Part shown: positions 31,930 to 33,292 of the stretch, piece after piece
Numbering within the stretch: the first letter of the stretch is position 1
Layout of the letters: each line of letters opens with the position of its first letter
Assembly: GCA_937901625.1 (NCBI GenBank)
Contig: CALDIE010000165.1
Span: 1-33,292 of the forward strand
Origin: an uncultured Lachnospiraceae bacterium
GTDB taxonomy: Bacteria > Bacillota > Clostridia > Lachnospirales > Lachnospiraceae
Length of the DNA: 33,292 nucleotides
Direction of reading: 5' to 3'
Made by a program: the position numbers and the translations under genes
Notes under the pieces: generated by a model
Told to the model about the DNA's origin: nothing
What the model saw: only the letters and a program-made list of their open reading frames with translations
Database searches by the model: none

Positions 31930-33266
31930 ATGAAGTTTGACTTGGATTTAAAAAAAATTGTCCTTGATCTTGCTGAACGGGATCAGGAGGAAGAGTGGTT
32001 TGAATTCAAGATGAATATTCTAAAGCCTGACGATATCGGTGGATATATTTCCGCTATTTCTAATTCGGCGGCACTTGAGGGACAACCATATGGCTATGTT
32101 ATCTGGGGAATCCATAACAAGACACACGAGATATTGGGAACCAATTTTAATTATAATGCCGATGTCGACAATAAAAGCAGTGAGCCGTTAAAACATTATC
32201 TTGCACGGCAGATGTCATATGATATAGGGTTTGATTTTAATGAAATATCAATAGATGGAAAAAGAATTATAGTTCTTGTAGTGCCGACAGCATATAAGGC
32301 ACCACTTGCTTTTCAGGAGATAAGATTTATTCGCATTGGATCGAGCAAAGAACGTTTATCCAAATATCCTGAGCGTGAATCCCAGTTGTTTTTTGCTCTT
32401 AGAAATGGGTATCCGTCCATTTCTAACACGGAATCACAATATCAGGATCTTACCTTTGATAAACTATTTGTTTACTATGAATCAAAAGGAGTGAAACTTA
32501 ACAGGCGTACATTTAAAAAGAACCTTGGTTTGCTTACAGAGAATGGAAAATATAACATTCTGGCACAGTTGTTGTCAGATGATTGTCGTATTCATATTGG
32601 TTTTACCTTGTTTGCAGGTGACACTAAGACGTCCACTATGTATTCAACAAAAGAATTTGGTTATACTTGCATTTTGTATGCCCTGGATAAGGTTCTTGAG
32701 TATGGAGAGGTTCTGAATATTCCACAGGCAGATGAGAGAAACCGGGTAGTTGAACGAAAAGAAATAATGCTGTTTAATTCGGATGCTTATAGAGAAACGG
32801 TTATAAATGCGTTTGTTCACAATCAATGGGTTGATGGTAATGCTCCGATGTTTACCGGATTCAGAAACCGGCTGGAGATTCTTTCAAGAGGGAAACTTCC
32901 TCCAAAGCAGACATTGGAGGGTTTCTTTGCAGGTGAGTCAGTACCCGTGAATCCGGATTTGTCAAAAATCTTTATCCAGCTTCATATTACAGAACATACA
33001 GGCAGAGGTGTTCCAAGGATTGTTGAGGAATATGGTAAAGAGTGTGTGGATTTCAGAGAAAACAGTATTACCGTAACAATACCTTATGAAAGACTTGATA
33101 ATAATAGTAATGCACCAGTTGATGCACCAGTTGATGCACCAGTCGATGCACCAGTCGATGCACCAGTCGATGCACCAGTAAATAAAAGCAACAGTGGTGA
33201 TAGTATCGAGGATAGAATCCTAAGTTTTTGTGTAGAAGCTAAGGGAATCCTGGAAATCGCTGATAT
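31930..33266 (+). CDS. AlbA_2/Schlafen-type ATP-dependent DNA-binding protein (RecG C-terminal-like), 3' truncated
   Basis: About 445 genuine residues, cut by the window end. The N-terminal AlbA_2 (Schlafen AlbA-like) DNA-binding domain is at about residues 15-140: EEWFEFKMN, GGYISAISNSAALEG, GYVIWGIHN and RFIRIGSSKERL. The middle and second part match the RecG-C/HATPase_c_4-like domain: RETVINAFVHNQW, FRNRLEILSRGKLPPKQTLEGFFAG, NPDLSKIFIQLHITEHTGRGVPRIVEEYG. A six-fold APVD repeat then leads into a probable winged-helix region that is missing. Such proteins act as regulators or stress/phage-response factors; the exact role is open. The gene is clearly more A+T-rich than the rest of the window. 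The last six predicted residues come from adapter sequence and should be ignored. Confidence 0.85.
33112..33183 (+). repeat. 12-bp tandem repeat (APVD) in the AlbA_2-type gene
   Basis: Five full copies of GCACCAGT(T/C)GAT lie at 33112-33171, with a sixth, altered copy at 33172-33183. Units 1-2 end TTGAT and units 3-5 end TCGAT. The unit is four codons (Ala-Pro-Val-Asp), forming a flexible linker before the putative C-terminal winged helix. Copy-number changes would keep the frame. Confidence 0.95.
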
Positions 33267-33292
33267 AGATCGGAAGAGCGTCGTGTAGGGAA
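33267..33292 (+). other. Illumina adapter read-through (not biological sequence)
   Basis: The last 26 bases begin AGATCGGAAGAGCGTCGTGT, the standard TruSeq-type adapter, followed by AGGGAA, which also belongs to that adapter. The stop codon of the last reading frame (33286-33288) lies inside it. Confidence 0.97.

Noticed and set aside
33112..33183. Phase-variable on/off switch
   Set aside because: The unit is 12 bases, so copy changes keep the frame; only linker length would change. The 9-bp array at 6833-6868 is rejected as an on/off switch for the same reason.

Overview
The window looks like a metagenome-assembled contig from an anaerobic gut or rumen Clostridia bacterium, most likely a Lachnospiraceae. 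The clues are strong AGGAGG-type ribosome-binding sites, tightly packed co-directional genes with many 4-bp stop/start overlaps, a clostridial-type citrate synthase, an EpsG-family polymerase, and the lipoprotein repertoire. Taxonomy is inferred from protein style only. Neither end is clean. The last 26 bases (33267-33292) read as Illumina adapter. The first ORF joins a truncated 2-oxoacid:ferredoxin oxidoreductase beta subunit to an unrelated tail at about 485-500, which suggests a chimeric join.

Layout. Positions 3-1037 hold the chimeric ORF, followed by two hairpin terminators. A minus-strand divergent-PAP2 (YuiD/DUF212) gene lies at 1221-1688 with a good sigma-70/A promoter. From 1760 to 21866 everything reads on the plus strand as a surface polysaccharide locus. 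It encodes GDP-L-fucose synthase, two unrecognised membrane proteins, a GT2, a membrane-bound priming sugar-1-phosphate transferase with a plausible internal promoter at 5317-5345, and a Wzz/PCP-like protein. These are followed by a GT2, an EpsG/Wzy-like polymerase, another GT2, a GT4, two tandem paralogous GT4s, a DxD glycosyltransferase, another GT2, a GT52-like transferase, a PglK/MsbA-like ABC exporter, an MBOAT acyltransferase and a DHHW/AlgX-like partner.

Downstream are citrate synthase (21892-23238), the TrkA-TrkH potassium uptake pair (23324-26221), and a complete sugar-type ABC importer: MsmK-like ATPase, two permeases, and a lipid-anchored binding protein with an extra C-terminal membrane helix (26259-30829). 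Then come a secreted OB-fold-like lipoprotein with its own promoter (30910-31698) and an AT-richer AlbA_2/RecG-like gene that runs into the adapter (31930-33266).

Proposed working of the locus (inference): the priming transferase loads a sugar phosphate on undecaprenyl phosphate. The glycosyltransferases extend it, possibly with GDP-fucose. The ABC protein flips the lipid-linked unit, EpsG polymerises it with the PCP protein setting length, and MBOAT plus the DHHW protein O-acylate the product outside the membrane. No Wzx flippase, tyrosine kinase or phosphatase is visible here.

I see no tRNA, rRNA, CRISPR array, IS element or recognisable riboswitch. I do not see a clearly new defence or mobile system. 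The most curious features are 17-bp degenerate tandem repeats at two gene ends, the doubly anchored binding protein, and the ABC-flippase plus EpsG architecture. No gene-free stretch exceeds 300 bases.
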